Source of the DNA: Methylopila jiangsuensis
Lineage (GTDB): Bacteria > Pseudomonadota > Alphaproteobacteria > Rhizobiales > Methylopilaceae
Assembly (NCBI RefSeq): GCF_027922305.1
Contig: NZ_BSFK01000005.1
Coordinates: 186,001-250,000, forward strand
Length of the DNA: 64,000 nucleotides
Reading direction: 5' to 3'
Under the pieces are notes generated by a model. It worked only from the letters and a program-made list of their open reading frames with translations. It was not told where the DNA came from and made no database searches. The position numbers and the translations under genes are program-made. Shown here in pieces: positions 27,329 through 35,908 of this stretch (position 1 is its first letter; every line of letters starts with the position of its first letter).

Positions 27329-28050
27329 CGCCGGGCAAACTCTCCGGCGTGGGCGTCGGTCCGGGCGATCCGGAGCTGCTGACGCTGAAGGCGCTGCGCC
27401 TGATCCAGGAGGCGGACGTGGTCGCCTATCCGGCGGCCAGGGCTGGCAACGGCGTGGCGCTCTCCGCCGCCCGGCCGCATCTGCGCGCCGATCAGGAGCT
27501 GCTGCCGCTGGTCTATCCGGTCACCGCCAGCCCCGAAGCGGACCTGCCGTCCTACCCGCAGGTGATGCGCGCCTTCTACGATTCCAGCGCCGAGGAGATC
27601 GCGGCGCATCTGGATCAGGGTCGCAACGTCTGCGTGCTGTGCGAGGGCGATCCGTTCTTCTACGGCTCGTTCATCTACTGGCACTCCCGCCTCAAGGACC
27701 GCTACGACACCACGGTGACGCCGGGCGTCTCCTCGGTGATGGCGGCCCCGGCCGCGCTCGGCGTGCCGCTGGTTCTCCGGCGCGACACGGTGACGGTGAT
27801 CCCCGGCATCCTGCCGGCGGAGGAGCTGACGCGCCGGCTCGCGGCCGCGGACGCCGCGGTGGTGATGAAGCTCGGGCGCACCTTCGCCAAGGTGCGCGAC
27901 GCGCTCGCCGCCGCCGGCGTTCTGGAGCGCGCGTTCTATGTGGAGCGGGCCAGCCAGGACCGGCAGCGCACCCTTCGTGCGGTCGACGTGGACCCGGCGA
28001 CCGTGCCTTACTTCTCCATCATCGTCGTTCCCGGACGGGAGATTCCGTGA
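27325..28050 (+). CDS. cobI: Precorrin-2 C20-methyltransferase
   Basis: SAM-dependent tetrapyrrole methyltransferase of 241 residues that makes precorrin-3A. The SAM-binding loop GVGVGPGDPELLT is at the N-terminus, followed by CEGDPFFYGSF and TPGVSSVMAAPA. Coupled to cobH (ATGA) and to the next gene (GTGA). Confidence 0.95.
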   Translation: MTPGKLSGVGVGPGDPELLTLKALRLIQEADVVAYPAARAGNGVALSAARPHLRADQELLPLVYPVTASPEADLPSYPQVMRAFYDSSAEEIAAHLDQGRNVCVLCEGDPFFYGSFIYWHSRLKDRYDTTVTPGVSSVMAAPAALGVPLVLRRDTVTVIPGILPAEELTRRLAAADAAVVMKLGRTFAKVRDALAAAGVLERAFYVERASQDRQRTLRAVDVDPATVPYFSIIVVPGREIP

Positions 28051-29696
28051 CGCGGCCCATCGTCTTCGCCTTCAACGTGTCCGGCGCCGCGACCGCGCGC
28101 CGGGTGGCCCTCGCGGTGGACGGCGAGACCTGCGGGCTCGAAGGGCGGGTGACGGGGCTGGACGGCGCGTTCGATGACGCCGCCGCCGCGGTGGCGGAGG
28201 CGTTCCGCGCGGGCCGCCCGATCTTCGGCGTCTGCGCCGCGGGCATCCTGATCCGGCTGGTGGCGCCGCTGCTGTCGGACAAGCGCGCCGAGCCGCCGGT
28301 GCTGGCGGTCTCCGACGATGGCGCGGTGGTGGTCCCGCTGATCGGCGGCCTGACCGGCGCGGACGCTCTGTCGCGCCGCGTCGCCGCGTCGCTCGGCGGA
28401 CAGGCGGCCATCACCGGGGCCGGAGCCCGCCGTTTCGGGCTGGTGCTGGAGGCGCCGCCGCCCGGCTGGCGGCTCGCCAACCCCGACGACGCCAAGCGCG
28501 TCACCTCGGACCTGCTCGCCGGGGCGAAAGCCCGCGTCGAGGGCGACGCGCCCTGGCTGCGGGACTCCGACCTGCCGTGGGCGGAGGACGGCGGGATCGT
28601 GCTTCGGGTCGCGCCGGAGGCGGGGCCGCCGCCTGCGGGCGGGCTGCTGTATCACCCTCAGGTGATCGTGGCCGAGTTCGAACGCCCGGCGCTCGCCGCC
28701 CTGCACGCCTTCGACCGGGCGATGGAGGGGCTTGGCCTCGCCGCCGAGACGCTCGCCTACGCCACCGCGCCCGAGGGCGCCCCGGTGCAGCACGGGCTGA
28801 CCGACGCGCTCGCCGCCCGCGGCGTCGAACTGCGCATCATTGAAGGCCGGCTCGACGATCGCGACGTGATCCACCGCGCGCCGGGCCTTCGGGTGCATCG
28901 CCGCCCGGCGCCCGCCGCGGCGGGCGAGGTGGGGCGTCCGCTCGGCCATGTGACGGTGATCGGCCTCGGGCCGGGGCTCGACGGCTGGCGCACGCCGGAG
29001 GCGGCCGCCGCGCTCGACCGCGCCACCGATCTGGTGGGTTACGAGCCCTATCTCGCCATGGCGCCGGAGCGGCCGGGCCAGCGCCGCCACGGCTCGGACA
29101 ACCGGGTGGAGCTGGAGCGGGCGCAGGCCGCGCTCAGCCTCGCCGCGCAGGGGCGGAACGTGGCCGTGCTGTCCTCGGGCGACGCGGGCGTGTTCGGCAT
29201 GGCGGCGGCGGTGATGGAGGCGCTCGACGCCGATCCGGCGCGCTGGCCGGGGGTCGCGGTGGAGGTGCTGCCGGGCCTGTCCGCCATGCAGGCGGCGGCG
29301 GCGCGGCTCGGCGCCCCGCTCGGCCATGATTTCGCGGTGATGTCGCTGTCGCACTACCTCAAGCCGTGGCCTGTGATCGCGGCCCGGCTGAAGGCGGCGG
29401 CGGAGGTGGATTTCGCGCTCGCGCTCTACAATCCGGCCTCCAAGCTGCGGCGCGAGCGCATCGGCGAGGCGCTGGAGATCCTGCGCAGCGTGCGCGCGCC
29501 CGACACCGTGGTGGCGCTCGCCCGCAGCGTCGGGCGGGCCGGGGAGGAGACCATCATCACCACGCTGGGCGAACTCGACCCGGAGCTGGTCGACATGCGC
29601 GCGCTGGTGATCGTCGGCTCGTCCCAGACCCGCGCTTTCACCCGCGGCGACGGGCGGGTCTGGGTCTACACGCCGAGAACCTATCCCGGCGTGTGA
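28047..29696 (+). CDS. cobJ: CbiG-like/CobJ fusion: precorrin-3B C17-methyltransferase
   Basis: A 549-residue fusion. Residues 1 to about 140 match the N-terminal CbiG domain (GVCAAGILIRLVAPLLSDKR, VVPLIGGLTGADALSRRVA). Residues about 200-285 look like a degenerate CbiG C-terminal/CobE domain (VAEFERPALAALHAFDRAME). Residues 299-549 are a complete CobJ methyltransferase (HVTVIGLGPGLDGWRTPEA, SSGDAGVFGMAAAV, ALYNPASKLRRERI). CbiG belongs to the anaerobic route, where it opens the lactone ring; here it sits beside the aerobic enzyme CobG. The GTG at 28047 overlaps the cobI stop. Last gene of its operon, converging on the PepSY gene. Confidence 0.9.
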   Translation: MTRPIVFAFNVSGAATARRVALAVDGETCGLEGRVTGLDGAFDDAAAAVAEAFRAGRPIFGVCAAGILIRLVAPLLSDKRAEPPVLAVSDDGAVVVPLIGGLTGADALSRRVAASLGGQAAITGAGARRFGLVLEAPPPGWRLANPDDAKRVTSDLLAGAKARVEGDAPWLRDSDLPWAEDGGIVLRVAPEAGPPPAGGLLYHPQVIVAEFERPALAALHAFDRAMEGLGLAAETLAYATAPEGAPVQHGLTDALAARGVELRIIEGRLDDRDVIHRAPGLRVHRRPAPAAAGEVGRPLGHVTVIGLGPGLDGWRTPEAAAALDRATDLVGYEPYLAMAPERPGQRRHGSDNRVELERAQAALSLAAQGRNVAVLSSGDAGVFGMAAAVMEALDADPARWPGVAVEVLPGLSAMQAAAARLGAPLGHDFAVMSLSHYLKPWPVIAARLKAAAEVDFALALYNPASKLRRERIGEALEILRSVRAPDTVVALARSVGRAGEETIITTLGELDPELVDMRALVIVGSSQTRAFTRGDGRVWVYTPRTYPGV

Positions 29697-29715
29697 CCCT
29701 CGCAGGGGTCCCGCG

Positions 29716-29976
29716 TCAGTCGTCAGGCCGCTCGTTGGACAGAGCGCCGGTGGTCGGATGAATGTCCGCCTCCACGCGACGGCCGTCGCGCAGGCCCGTG
29801 ACCTCCCAATGGCCGTCGTCGGCCTCGATCTTGAAGATCGCGGTGTAACCGGCGTCGCGCGCCTTCTTTGCGGCCTGCTCCATGGTGATCCAGTCCGGTC
29901 CGACCGAGTCGGCTTGGGCGGCGCCGGCGACGAGGACGAAAGCGGCGGCGAGAAGGGCGTTCGGGGCGATGCGCAT
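29716..29976 (-). CDS. Small secreted PepSY-domain protein
   Basis: An 86-residue periplasmic protein with a clean signal peptide (MRIAPNALLAAAFVLVAGAAQA) and one PepSY domain: ITMEQAAKKARDAGYTAIFKIEADDGHWEVTGLRDGRRVEADIHPTTG. PepSY proteins are often peptidase inhibitors or sensor modules; the role here is unknown. AGGAG lies seven bases before the ATG. It lies downstream of the RTX gene on the same strand, separated by a hairpin. Confidence 0.85.
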   Translation of the reverse strand: MRIAPNALLAAAFVLVAGAAQADSVGPDWITMEQAAKKARDAGYTAIFKIEADDGHWEVTGLRDGRRVEADIHPTTGALSNERPDD

Positions 29977-30026
29977 GGGCGTCTCCTGTGGTTTCGGGAT
30001 GACGCGATCTATGGCGCAGACGCACA

Positions 30027-30061
30027 GACGGCTCCCTGACGCAGCGTGTCAGGGAGCCGTC
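30027..30061 (-). terminator. 14-bp perfect hairpin downstream of the RTX gene
   Basis: GACGGCTCCCTGAC and its exact complement surround a 7-base loop (GCAGCGT). It lies 46 bases after the RTX stop and 50 bases before the PepSY start. No T-run follows, so it may be a 3' stability element rather than a classic terminator. Confidence 0.6.
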
Positions 30062-30107
30062 AGCTTGGCGCGAACGGCGGAGCGGATGTCCGGCCGTCGA
30101 GCCGTGG

Positions 30108-32060
30108 TCAGGCGACGGTGAACAGGAAGTCGTTGATCGACAGCGTCGTCACGTCCTCGAGCGTCGCGAACAGCATCTTGCTGTACTGCGTGCCAGTGCC
30201 GTCCTGATCGTACCAGAGCCTGTGGGTGTCGGCGTCGAAGAACAGCGACACCTTGGCCGTGGTCGCCTCTTTCCCCAAGGTGAAGGAGGTCGCGCTCTTC
30301 GCGCCGAACCAGTAGCCGAGCGAAATCTTGTCGCCCTGCGCGGTCGAGAAGTCGGTGATGACGTCGCCGCGCCACTGCTGGAAGGCGTATTCGGTGTAGT
30401 CGAACACGTCCGCCCCGGTCCCGCCCGTCAGCACGTCGGCGCCGGCGCCGCCCTGAAGCAGGTCGGCGCCGGCGCGGCCGTCCAGGATGTCGTCGCCGTC
30501 GGCGCCGAAGAAGAAGTTGGCGGAGGCGTCGCCATAGGCTTCGTCGTCCACATAGGTGAGCGTGAACTGCTCGATGCCCGAAAACTTGTCGCCGAGCAGA
30601 ATGCCATCGTTCTTCTTGGCGTCCGCCAGATCGAGAACCGCCGATACGGAGCCGTTGATGAACGCCTTATCGACGCCAAGGCCGCCGATATACGTGTCCG
30701 CCTGGGGCGCGACGTTCCAGTTGCTGATCAGGTAGAACGCATCGTCGCCGGCGCCGCCGTCCAGCGTGTCCTTGCCGTCGTCGTCGTAGAGCACGTCGAT
30801 GCCGTCGCCGCCGTAAAGCAGATCGTCGCCGAGGCCGCCGGTGAGCACGTCGGCGCCGCCCATGCCCTTGAGGCTGTCGTTTCCGCCGCCGCCGTTCAGC
30901 GTGTCGCCCAGCGCGCCGGCCGCCACCCTGTCGGCGCCCGTTCCGCCGCGGAAGTCGAGCACCTCGAAGCCGCTGATCTTGGCCCCGGCCTTGAGCGTGA
31001 TGGCCTTGGACGAGAAGGCGAGGACCTCGCCGACGGCGGACAGCTCGAAGTTCAGCTGCGCGGTGTCGACGCCGGTTCCGCCGGCCGCGATGTCGTTGCG
31101 CCCCACGGTGACGATGTCGTCGCCGGCGCCGCCGTCCAGATTGTCCTTGTCGAGGCCGGTGTCGTAGCCGTAGCCGTAGAACACGTCGCCGCCGCTGATG
31201 CGGTCGTCGCCGGCGCCGCCCTTGACGATGTCGATCCCGGCCCCGCCGCCGACCAGGTCGTTGTCCGCGCCGCCGTCGAGCGTGTCCGCGCCTTCGCCGC
31301 CGTTCAGCGTGTCCGCGCCCTTCTCGCCGTAGAGCTTGTCCAGGCCCGCGTCGCCGTTGAGGGTGTCGTTGCCGTCGCCGCCATAGAGCAAATCGTTCTC
31401 GGTTCCGCCGTAGATCAGGTCGCTGCCCACCCCGCCGTAGAGCTTGTCCAACCCGGCGTCGCCATAAAGGATGTCGTTGCTTTCCTTGCCGAACAGCTGG
31501 TCGGCGCCGCCGCCGCCGCGGAGGGTGTCTTCGAGCAGGGCGCCGGTGATCTTGTCGGCGCCGGAGCCGCCCGTGATGGTGAATTTCTCGAACCCGCTGT
31601 AGGTGAACGCGCCCTTGATGGCGGTCTTCACGGTCGGGTCGGCGCCGGTGAAGGCGAGGGCGGCGGTGCGGCCGGTGAAGTCGGCGATCAGGGTGTCGAC
31701 GCCGGTGCGGTCCACGCCGTTCAGCACGCCGCCGTCCACCACGTCGCCGATCATGTCGGAGACGCCGCCGACGTTGACGACGTCGTCGCCCGTGCCGCCG
31801 AAGATCTTGTCGGCCCCGGCGCCGCCGGTGAGGGTGTCATTGCCCGAACCGCCGTCGAGATAGTCGTTCCCGGCGCCGCCGCTCAGGGTGTCGTTGCCCT
31901 TGTCGCCCTTGAGGATGTCGGCGCCGCCTTCGCCCGTCAGCGTGTCCGCGCCGAAGCCGCCCGAGTAGGTGTCGGCGAGGTCCTGTCCATAGGCGTAGTC
32001 GTTCTCGAGACCGCCCGTGAAGGTGTTCTTGACGCCGATCTGACCGTAAAAATAAGCCAT
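30108..32060 (-). CDS. RTX calcium-binding repeat protein, probable type I secretion substrate
   Basis: A 650-residue acidic protein without cysteine or signal peptide, made almost wholly of GGxGxDxL nonapeptides (about 30) that bind calcium in a beta-roll. Three homologous non-repeat segments interrupt the rolls (about residues 120-163, 330-372 and 462-502), each starting G-V-D and ending near S-G-[FI]-E-x-[FL]. The last ~100 residues (VITDFSTAQGDKISL to NDFLFTVA) resemble the C-terminal export signal of type I substrates. No protease, lipase or adhesin domain is present, and no hlyB/hlyD/tolC genes are adjacent. GGGGGA precedes the ATG. It lies downstream of cobM on the same strand, with an unrelated function. 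Confidence 0.9.
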   Translation of the reverse strand: MAYFYGQIGVKNTFTGGLENDYAYGQDLADTYSGGFGADTLTGEGGADILKGDKGNDTLSGGAGNDYLDGGSGNDTLTGGAGADKIFGGTGDDVVNVGGVSDMIGDVVDGGVLNGVDRTGVDTLIADFTGRTAALAFTGADPTVKTAIKGAFTYSGFEKFTITGGSGADKITGALLEDTLRGGGGADQLFGKESNDILYGDAGLDKLYGGVGSDLIYGGTENDLLYGGDGNDTLNGDAGLDKLYGEKGADTLNGGEGADTLDGGADNDLVGGGAGIDIVKGGAGDDRISGGDVFYGYGYDTGLDKDNLDGGAGDDIVTVGRNDIAAGGTGVDTAQLNFELSAVGEVLAFSSKAITLKAGAKISGFEVLDFRGGTGADRVAAGALGDTLNGGGGNDSLKGMGGADVLTGGLGDDLLYGGDGIDVLYDDDGKDTLDGGAGDDAFYLISNWNVAPQADTYIGGLGVDKAFINGSVSAVLDLADAKKNDGILLGDKFSGIEQFTLTYVDDEAYGDASANFFFGADGDDILDGRAGADLLQGGAGADVLTGGTGADVFDYTEYAFQQWRGDVITDFSTAQGDKISLGYWFGAKSATSFTLGKEATTAKVSLFFDADTHRLWYDQDGTGTQYSKMLFATLEDVTTLSINDFLFTVA

Positions 32061-32163
32061 TGCATATCCCCCGACGGGCGACGTCGCCCGACGGCGGGAT
32101 TAGCGTTTCCGAACCTCTCCCCGGTCAATCCGTAGAAACGCGCATCGCCGAACGTTGGAAAGG

Positions 32164-32925
32164 CTACCGCTCGCCGGGTTTCAGGTGGCGGACGTGATCT
32201 GCGGCGTAGAGCGCGCTGGTCGTGGCGCCGCAGCCCGCAAGCGCGGGGCCGACCATGACCAGCGCCGTGCGCTCCACGCCGAAGGGGGCCGCCCGCTCCA
32301 CGATGTCCCCAAGCGCGCCGCGCACGATGACCTCGTCCGGCCAGGTGGCGCGGGCCACCACCGCCACGGGGCAGTCCGCGCCGTAGAGCGGCGTGAGTTC
32401 CGCCACGATGCGGGGAAGCTGCTTCGCGGCGAGATGCAGCGCCAGCGTCCCGCGCGAGGCCGCGACCGCCTCCAGCGTCTCGGCGGGCGGCATGGCGGAG
32501 GCGCGGCCCGACAGGCGGGACAGCACGACGGTCTGGGCCACGTCCGGCACGGTCAGCTCCACCTTCAGCCGCGCGGCTGCGGCGGCGAAGGCCGGCACGC
32601 CGGGCGTGATCTCGAACGGGATGCCCCGGGCCTCCAGCGCCGCGAACTGCTCGGCGGTGGCGCCGTAGATCGAGGGGTCGCCCGAATGCACCCGCGCCAC
32701 GTCGAGCCCGGCCGCATGGGCCGCCTCCATCTCGGCGACGATCTGATCGAGATTGAGCGAAGCCGTGTCGATCACCCGCGCGCCCTCGGGCGCATAGGCC
32801 ACCACCGCCTTCGGCACCAGCGAGCCGGCGTAGAGGCAGACCGGGCAGCGGGCGATCAGGTCGCGGCCGCGCACGGTGATCAGGTCCGGGTCGCCCGGCC
32901 CGGCGCCGATGAAATGCACCGTCAT
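32164..32925 (-). CDS. cobM: Precorrin-4 C11-methyltransferase
   Basis: SAM-dependent tetrapyrrole methyltransferase of 253 residues making precorrin-5. It starts MTVHFIGAGPGDPDLITVRG and contains HSGDPSIYGATAEQ and ITPGVPAFAAAAA. Its ATG overlaps the cobL stop (ATGA). Third gene of cobK-L-M, 103 bases upstream of the RTX gene. Confidence 0.95.
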   Translation of the reverse strand: MTVHFIGAGPGDPDLITVRGRDLIARCPVCLYAGSLVPKAVVAYAPEGARVIDTASLNLDQIVAEMEAAHAAGLDVARVHSGDPSIYGATAEQFAALEARGIPFEITPGVPAFAAAAARLKVELTVPDVAQTVVLSRLSGRASAMPPAETLEAVAASRGTLALHLAAKQLPRIVAELTPLYGADCPVAVVARATWPDEVIVRGALGDIVERAAPFGVERTALVMVGPALAGCGATTSALYAADHVRHLKPGER

Positions 32926-34151
32926 CGCGGCTTCTCCAGCGCGTATTGGGTGACGGGCATGGCGGGACGCCAGCCGGTCATGCGGCCGACCGGATCGGCG
33001 TTGGCGATCTGCAGCCGGGTCAGGTCGCCGCCATGGAGCCGCCAGAAGGCGGTGATGCGGGCCTCGGTCTCCAGCGTCACGGCGTTGGCTACCAGCCGGC
33101 CGCCGGGCTTCAGCGCCGCGAAGGCCTGCTCCATCGCGCCCTCCGCCGTGGCGCCGCCGCCGAGGAACACCGCGTCCGGCGCCGGCAGGCCCTCGAAGCC
33201 GGCGGGCGCGGACGCCTCCACGATCCGCAGGCCCGGCGTCCCGAGCCGCGCGGCGTTCAGGCGGGCGCGGGCCGCCCGGTCGGCGCGGGGCTCGAGCCCG
33301 ATGGCGCGGGCGCGCGGGGCGGCGCGCATCCACTCGATCCCGATCGAGCCGGAGCCTGCGCCCACGTCCCACAGCAGCGCGCCGGGGGTCGGCGCAAGCC
33401 GGGCGAGGGTGAGCGCGCGGATCTCCCGCCGGGTGATCTGGCCGTCGTTCTGGAACGCGTCGTCCGGCAGGCCGGGAATGCGGGACAGAATCCGCGCGTC
33501 AGGCCCGGCGACGAGTTCGATCGCCACCGTGTTGAGCGCGTCGAAGCGGCGGTCGCCGAGGGCGTCGGCGGTGGCGACGTGCGCCGCCGCGTCCGCGCCG
33601 CCGAGCCGCTCCAGCACGGTCACGCGGCTGCCGCCGAAGCCGTGCGCCGCCAGCAGGCGGGCGGCGGCGGCGGGGGTGGCGCCGTCGGCGGAGAACAGGA
33701 CGACCCGCGCGCCGTCGAACAGTTCGGCCGCAAGGCTCTCCACCGGCCGGCCGCAGGCGGTGATCAGGGTCGTGTCGGCCATGGGCCACAGCATGGCGGC
33801 GCAGGCGAGCTGGAAGGCGGAGACGGCGGGGAGCACGCGCATCTCCTCCGCGGGCAGCCGGGCGCGGAAGGTGGCGCCGACGCCGTAGAGCAGGGGGTCG
33901 CCGCTGGCGAGAACCACGGTCGGCGCGCCGCGCCAGCCCAGCACCACGTCGACGAAGGGCAGCATGGGGGAGGGCCAGGCGTGGCGTTCGGCGCTTGGCG
34001 GAATCACGTTTTCGGCCAGCGCCAGATGCCGCGCGCCGCCGACCACATGGGCGGCGCCCGCGAGCGCGTCGAGCGCCTGAGGCCCGAGCGCGCCGTCCTC
34101 GGTCACGCCGATCACGCTGAGCCAGGGCTGGGAACCGGCGGGGAGGGACAT
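32922..34151 (-). CDS. cobL: Precorrin-6Y C5,15-methyltransferase (decarboxylating)
   Basis: Two-domain enzyme of 409 residues. The N-terminal half (about 1-210) is the CbiE-type C5 methyltransferase (LASGDPLLYGVGATF). The C-terminal half (about 225-409) is the CbiT-type C15 methyltransferase and decarboxylase, with the SAM motif LLWDVGAGSGSIGIEW. It methylates twice and removes the acetate carboxyl to give precorrin-8X. Overlaps cobM; 36 bases after cobK. Confidence 0.95.
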   Translation of the reverse strand: MSLPAGSQPWLSVIGVTEDGALGPQALDALAGAAHVVGGARHLALAENVIPPSAERHAWPSPMLPFVDVVLGWRGAPTVVLASGDPLLYGVGATFRARLPAEEMRVLPAVSAFQLACAAMLWPMADTTLITACGRPVESLAAELFDGARVVLFSADGATPAAAARLLAAHGFGGSRVTVLERLGGADAAAHVATADALGDRRFDALNTVAIELVAGPDARILSRIPGLPDDAFQNDGQITRREIRALTLARLAPTPGALLWDVGAGSGSIGIEWMRAAPRARAIGLEPRADRAARARLNAARLGTPGLRIVEASAPAGFEGLPAPDAVFLGGGATAEGAMEQAFAALKPGGRLVANAVTLETEARITAFWRLHGGDLTRLQIANADPVGRMTGWRPAMPVTQYALEKPR

Positions 34152-34187
34152 GCGCGGGCGTCTCGGGATTGGGGATCGCAGCGCCTG

Positions 34188-34976
34188 CTATGGGGCGCCG
34201 GGGCCGCGAAGGCGAGCGCCGCGTTCGGCGACGAGGCGCGCGGCCCACGCCGCGGCGGCGTCCGGCGTCGGGACGGTTTGGCCTGCAGGACGGGGCGGAC
34301 GCCCGATCATCACCACGGGGAGGCCCCGTTCCCGCGCCGCGTCGAGTTTCGCCCGCGCCGCGTCGCCGCCGCTGTTCTTCGCCACCACCGAGGCGACGCC
34401 ATGGGCGTCGAACAGCCGGCGCTCGGCGTCGAGGCCGAAGGGGCCGCGGTCCAGCACGATGGTCGCGCGCGGGTGGGGGAAGGGCGCCTCCAGCGGGTCG
34501 ATCATGCGCAGCAGCAGAGCCACGTCCGTGCGGGTCGCGAACGGCGCCAGCTCCTGCCGGCCCACGGTGACGAGGCAGGGGCCGTCCGTCGCCGGGATGA
34601 GGGCCGCGGCCTCAGCCACGTCGGCGGCGGGGCGCCAGTCGTCGCCCGGCCGGGGCGTCCAGGCGGGGCGCTCCACGTGGGTCAGCGGCGTCCCCGTCCG
34701 TCGGCAGGCCTCAGCCGCGTTGGCCTTCATGCGGGCGGCGAAGGGGTGGGTGGCGTCGATCACGCAGAGCGGCCGCTCCGTCATGAGATAGGCGGCGAGG
34801 CCCTCCACGCCGCCGAAGCCGCCGACGCGCGTCCGGCCCTCAGGCGTCCGCCGCCGTTCGGTGCGCCCGGCGAAGGAGGTGACCACGTCGAAGCCGAGCG
34901 CATGGAGCCGCGCGGCGACCGCGAAGCCCTCCGACGAGCCGCCCAGCACCAGCGCGGACGGGGCGGCGCCGGTCAT
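34188..34976 (-). CDS. cobK: Precorrin-6A reductase
   Basis: NADPH-dependent reductase of 262 residues that makes precorrin-6B. Family segments are visible: ALVLGGSSEGFAVAARL at the N-terminus, IDATHPFAARMKANA, TVGRQEL, and VVAKNSGGDAARAKLDAAR near the C-terminus. First gene of cobK-L-M, diverging from cobA across a short region. Confidence 0.93.
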   Translation of the reverse strand: MTGAAPSALVLGGSSEGFAVAARLHALGFDVVTSFAGRTERRRTPEGRTRVGGFGGVEGLAAYLMTERPLCVIDATHPFAARMKANAAEACRRTGTPLTHVERPAWTPRPGDDWRPAADVAEAAALIPATDGPCLVTVGRQELAPFATRTDVALLLRMIDPLEAPFPHPRATIVLDRGPFGLDAERRLFDAHGVASVVAKNSGGDAARAKLDAARERGLPVVMIGRPPRPAGQTVPTPDAAAAWAARLVAERGARLRGPGAP

Positions 34977-35059
34977 GGTCTGCGGTCCATGGGGCTTATC
35001 CGAAGCGACGAGCCGTCACGGGATTGTGCGGCGCCGTGCGACGCGCCATGGTCCGCGCG

Positions 35060-35908
35060 ATGTCGCTCATGCCCGATCACGCCTCGTCCTCCCTCGCCCC
35101 CGTGGGCCTGTCTCCGGCCCTGTCCCGGATGATGCCGGCGTTCACGCCCGGAACCGTCTGGCTGGCGGGCGCAGGGCCCGGAGACCTCGGCCTGCTCACG
35201 CTGCAGACCGTGTGGGGCCTCGCGCAGGCCGATGTCGTCTTCTACGACGCGCTCGTCAACGAGGACGTGCTGGATCTGGCGCGGCCCGAGGCGGAGCGGG
35301 CGTTCGTGGGCAAACGGGCGGGGTGCCCTTCGCCCAAGCAGTCCGAGATCACCGCGCGGCTGATCGCGGCGGCGCGGGCGGGCAAGCGCGTGCTGCGGCT
35401 GAAGGGCGGCGACCCTTACGTGTTCGGGCGCGGCGCGGAGGAGGCGCAGGGGCTGGCGGCCGCCGGCGTGCCGTTCCGGGTCGCGCCGGGAATCACCGCC
35501 GGCATCGGCGGGCTCGCCGCGGCGGGCATCCCCGTCACCCATCGCGACGTGAACCAGTCCGTCACCTTCCTCACCGCCCACGACGCCTCCGGCGCGCTGT
35601 CGGCGCGGCTCGACTGGGCGGCGCTGTCGGCGGCCTCGCCCGTGCTCGTCATCTATATGGGCTTCCGCCTGATGGAGGTGATCGCGGCGAAGCTGATGGC
35701 GGCGGGGCGCCCGGCGGACGAGCCGGCCGCGATCGTGTCGCAGGCGACCACGCCGCGGCAGAGGGTCGTGCGCACCACGCTCGGCCGGCTGGCGCTGCGC
35801 GCCGACGTGGAGGCGCTGGAGCCGCCGGTCCTGATCGTGGTCGGCGGCGTGGTGGCGCTGGCGCCGGTGCTGGAGGCGGCGGGCTTCTCCGGCGCGGCGT
35901 CCGCATGA
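35060..35908 (+). CDS. cobA: Uroporphyrinogen-III C-methyltransferase
   Basis: Makes precorrin-2, the entry to cobalamin (and siroheme). A 282-residue SAM methyltransferase with GAGPGDLGLLTLQTV, KRAGCPSPKQSEI, LKGGDPYVFGRG and VAPGITAGIGG. Three in-frame ATG codons (35048, 35060, 35069) all give a disordered lead-in before the domain, and none has a clear ribosome site; the middle one is used. The stop overlaps cobB. Confidence 0.93.
   Translation: MSLMPDHASSSLAPVGLSPALSRMMPAFTPGTVWLAGAGPGDLGLLTLQTVWGLAQADVVFYDALVNEDVLDLARPEAERAFVGKRAGCPSPKQSEITARLIAAARAGKRVLRLKGGDPYVFGRGAEEAQGLAAAGVPFRVAPGITAGIGGLAAAGIPVTHRDVNQSVTFLTAHDASGALSARLDWAALSAASPVLVIYMGFRLMEVIAAKLMAAGRPADEPAAIVSQATTPRQRVVRTTLGRLALRADVEALEPPVLIVVGGVVALAPVLEAAGFSGAASA

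Noticed and set aside
30108-32060. CRISPR-like regular repeat spacing in DNA
   Set aside because: The periodicity is that of 27-base codons for RTX nonapeptides in an open frame; units are degenerate and there are no unique spacers or cas genes.
30222-32135. 637-codon plus-strand frame opposite the RTX gene
   Set aside because: It mirrors the RTX repeats (Val/Ala/Gly-rich) and has no family features; the minus strand has clear GGxGxD repeats and a ribosome site.
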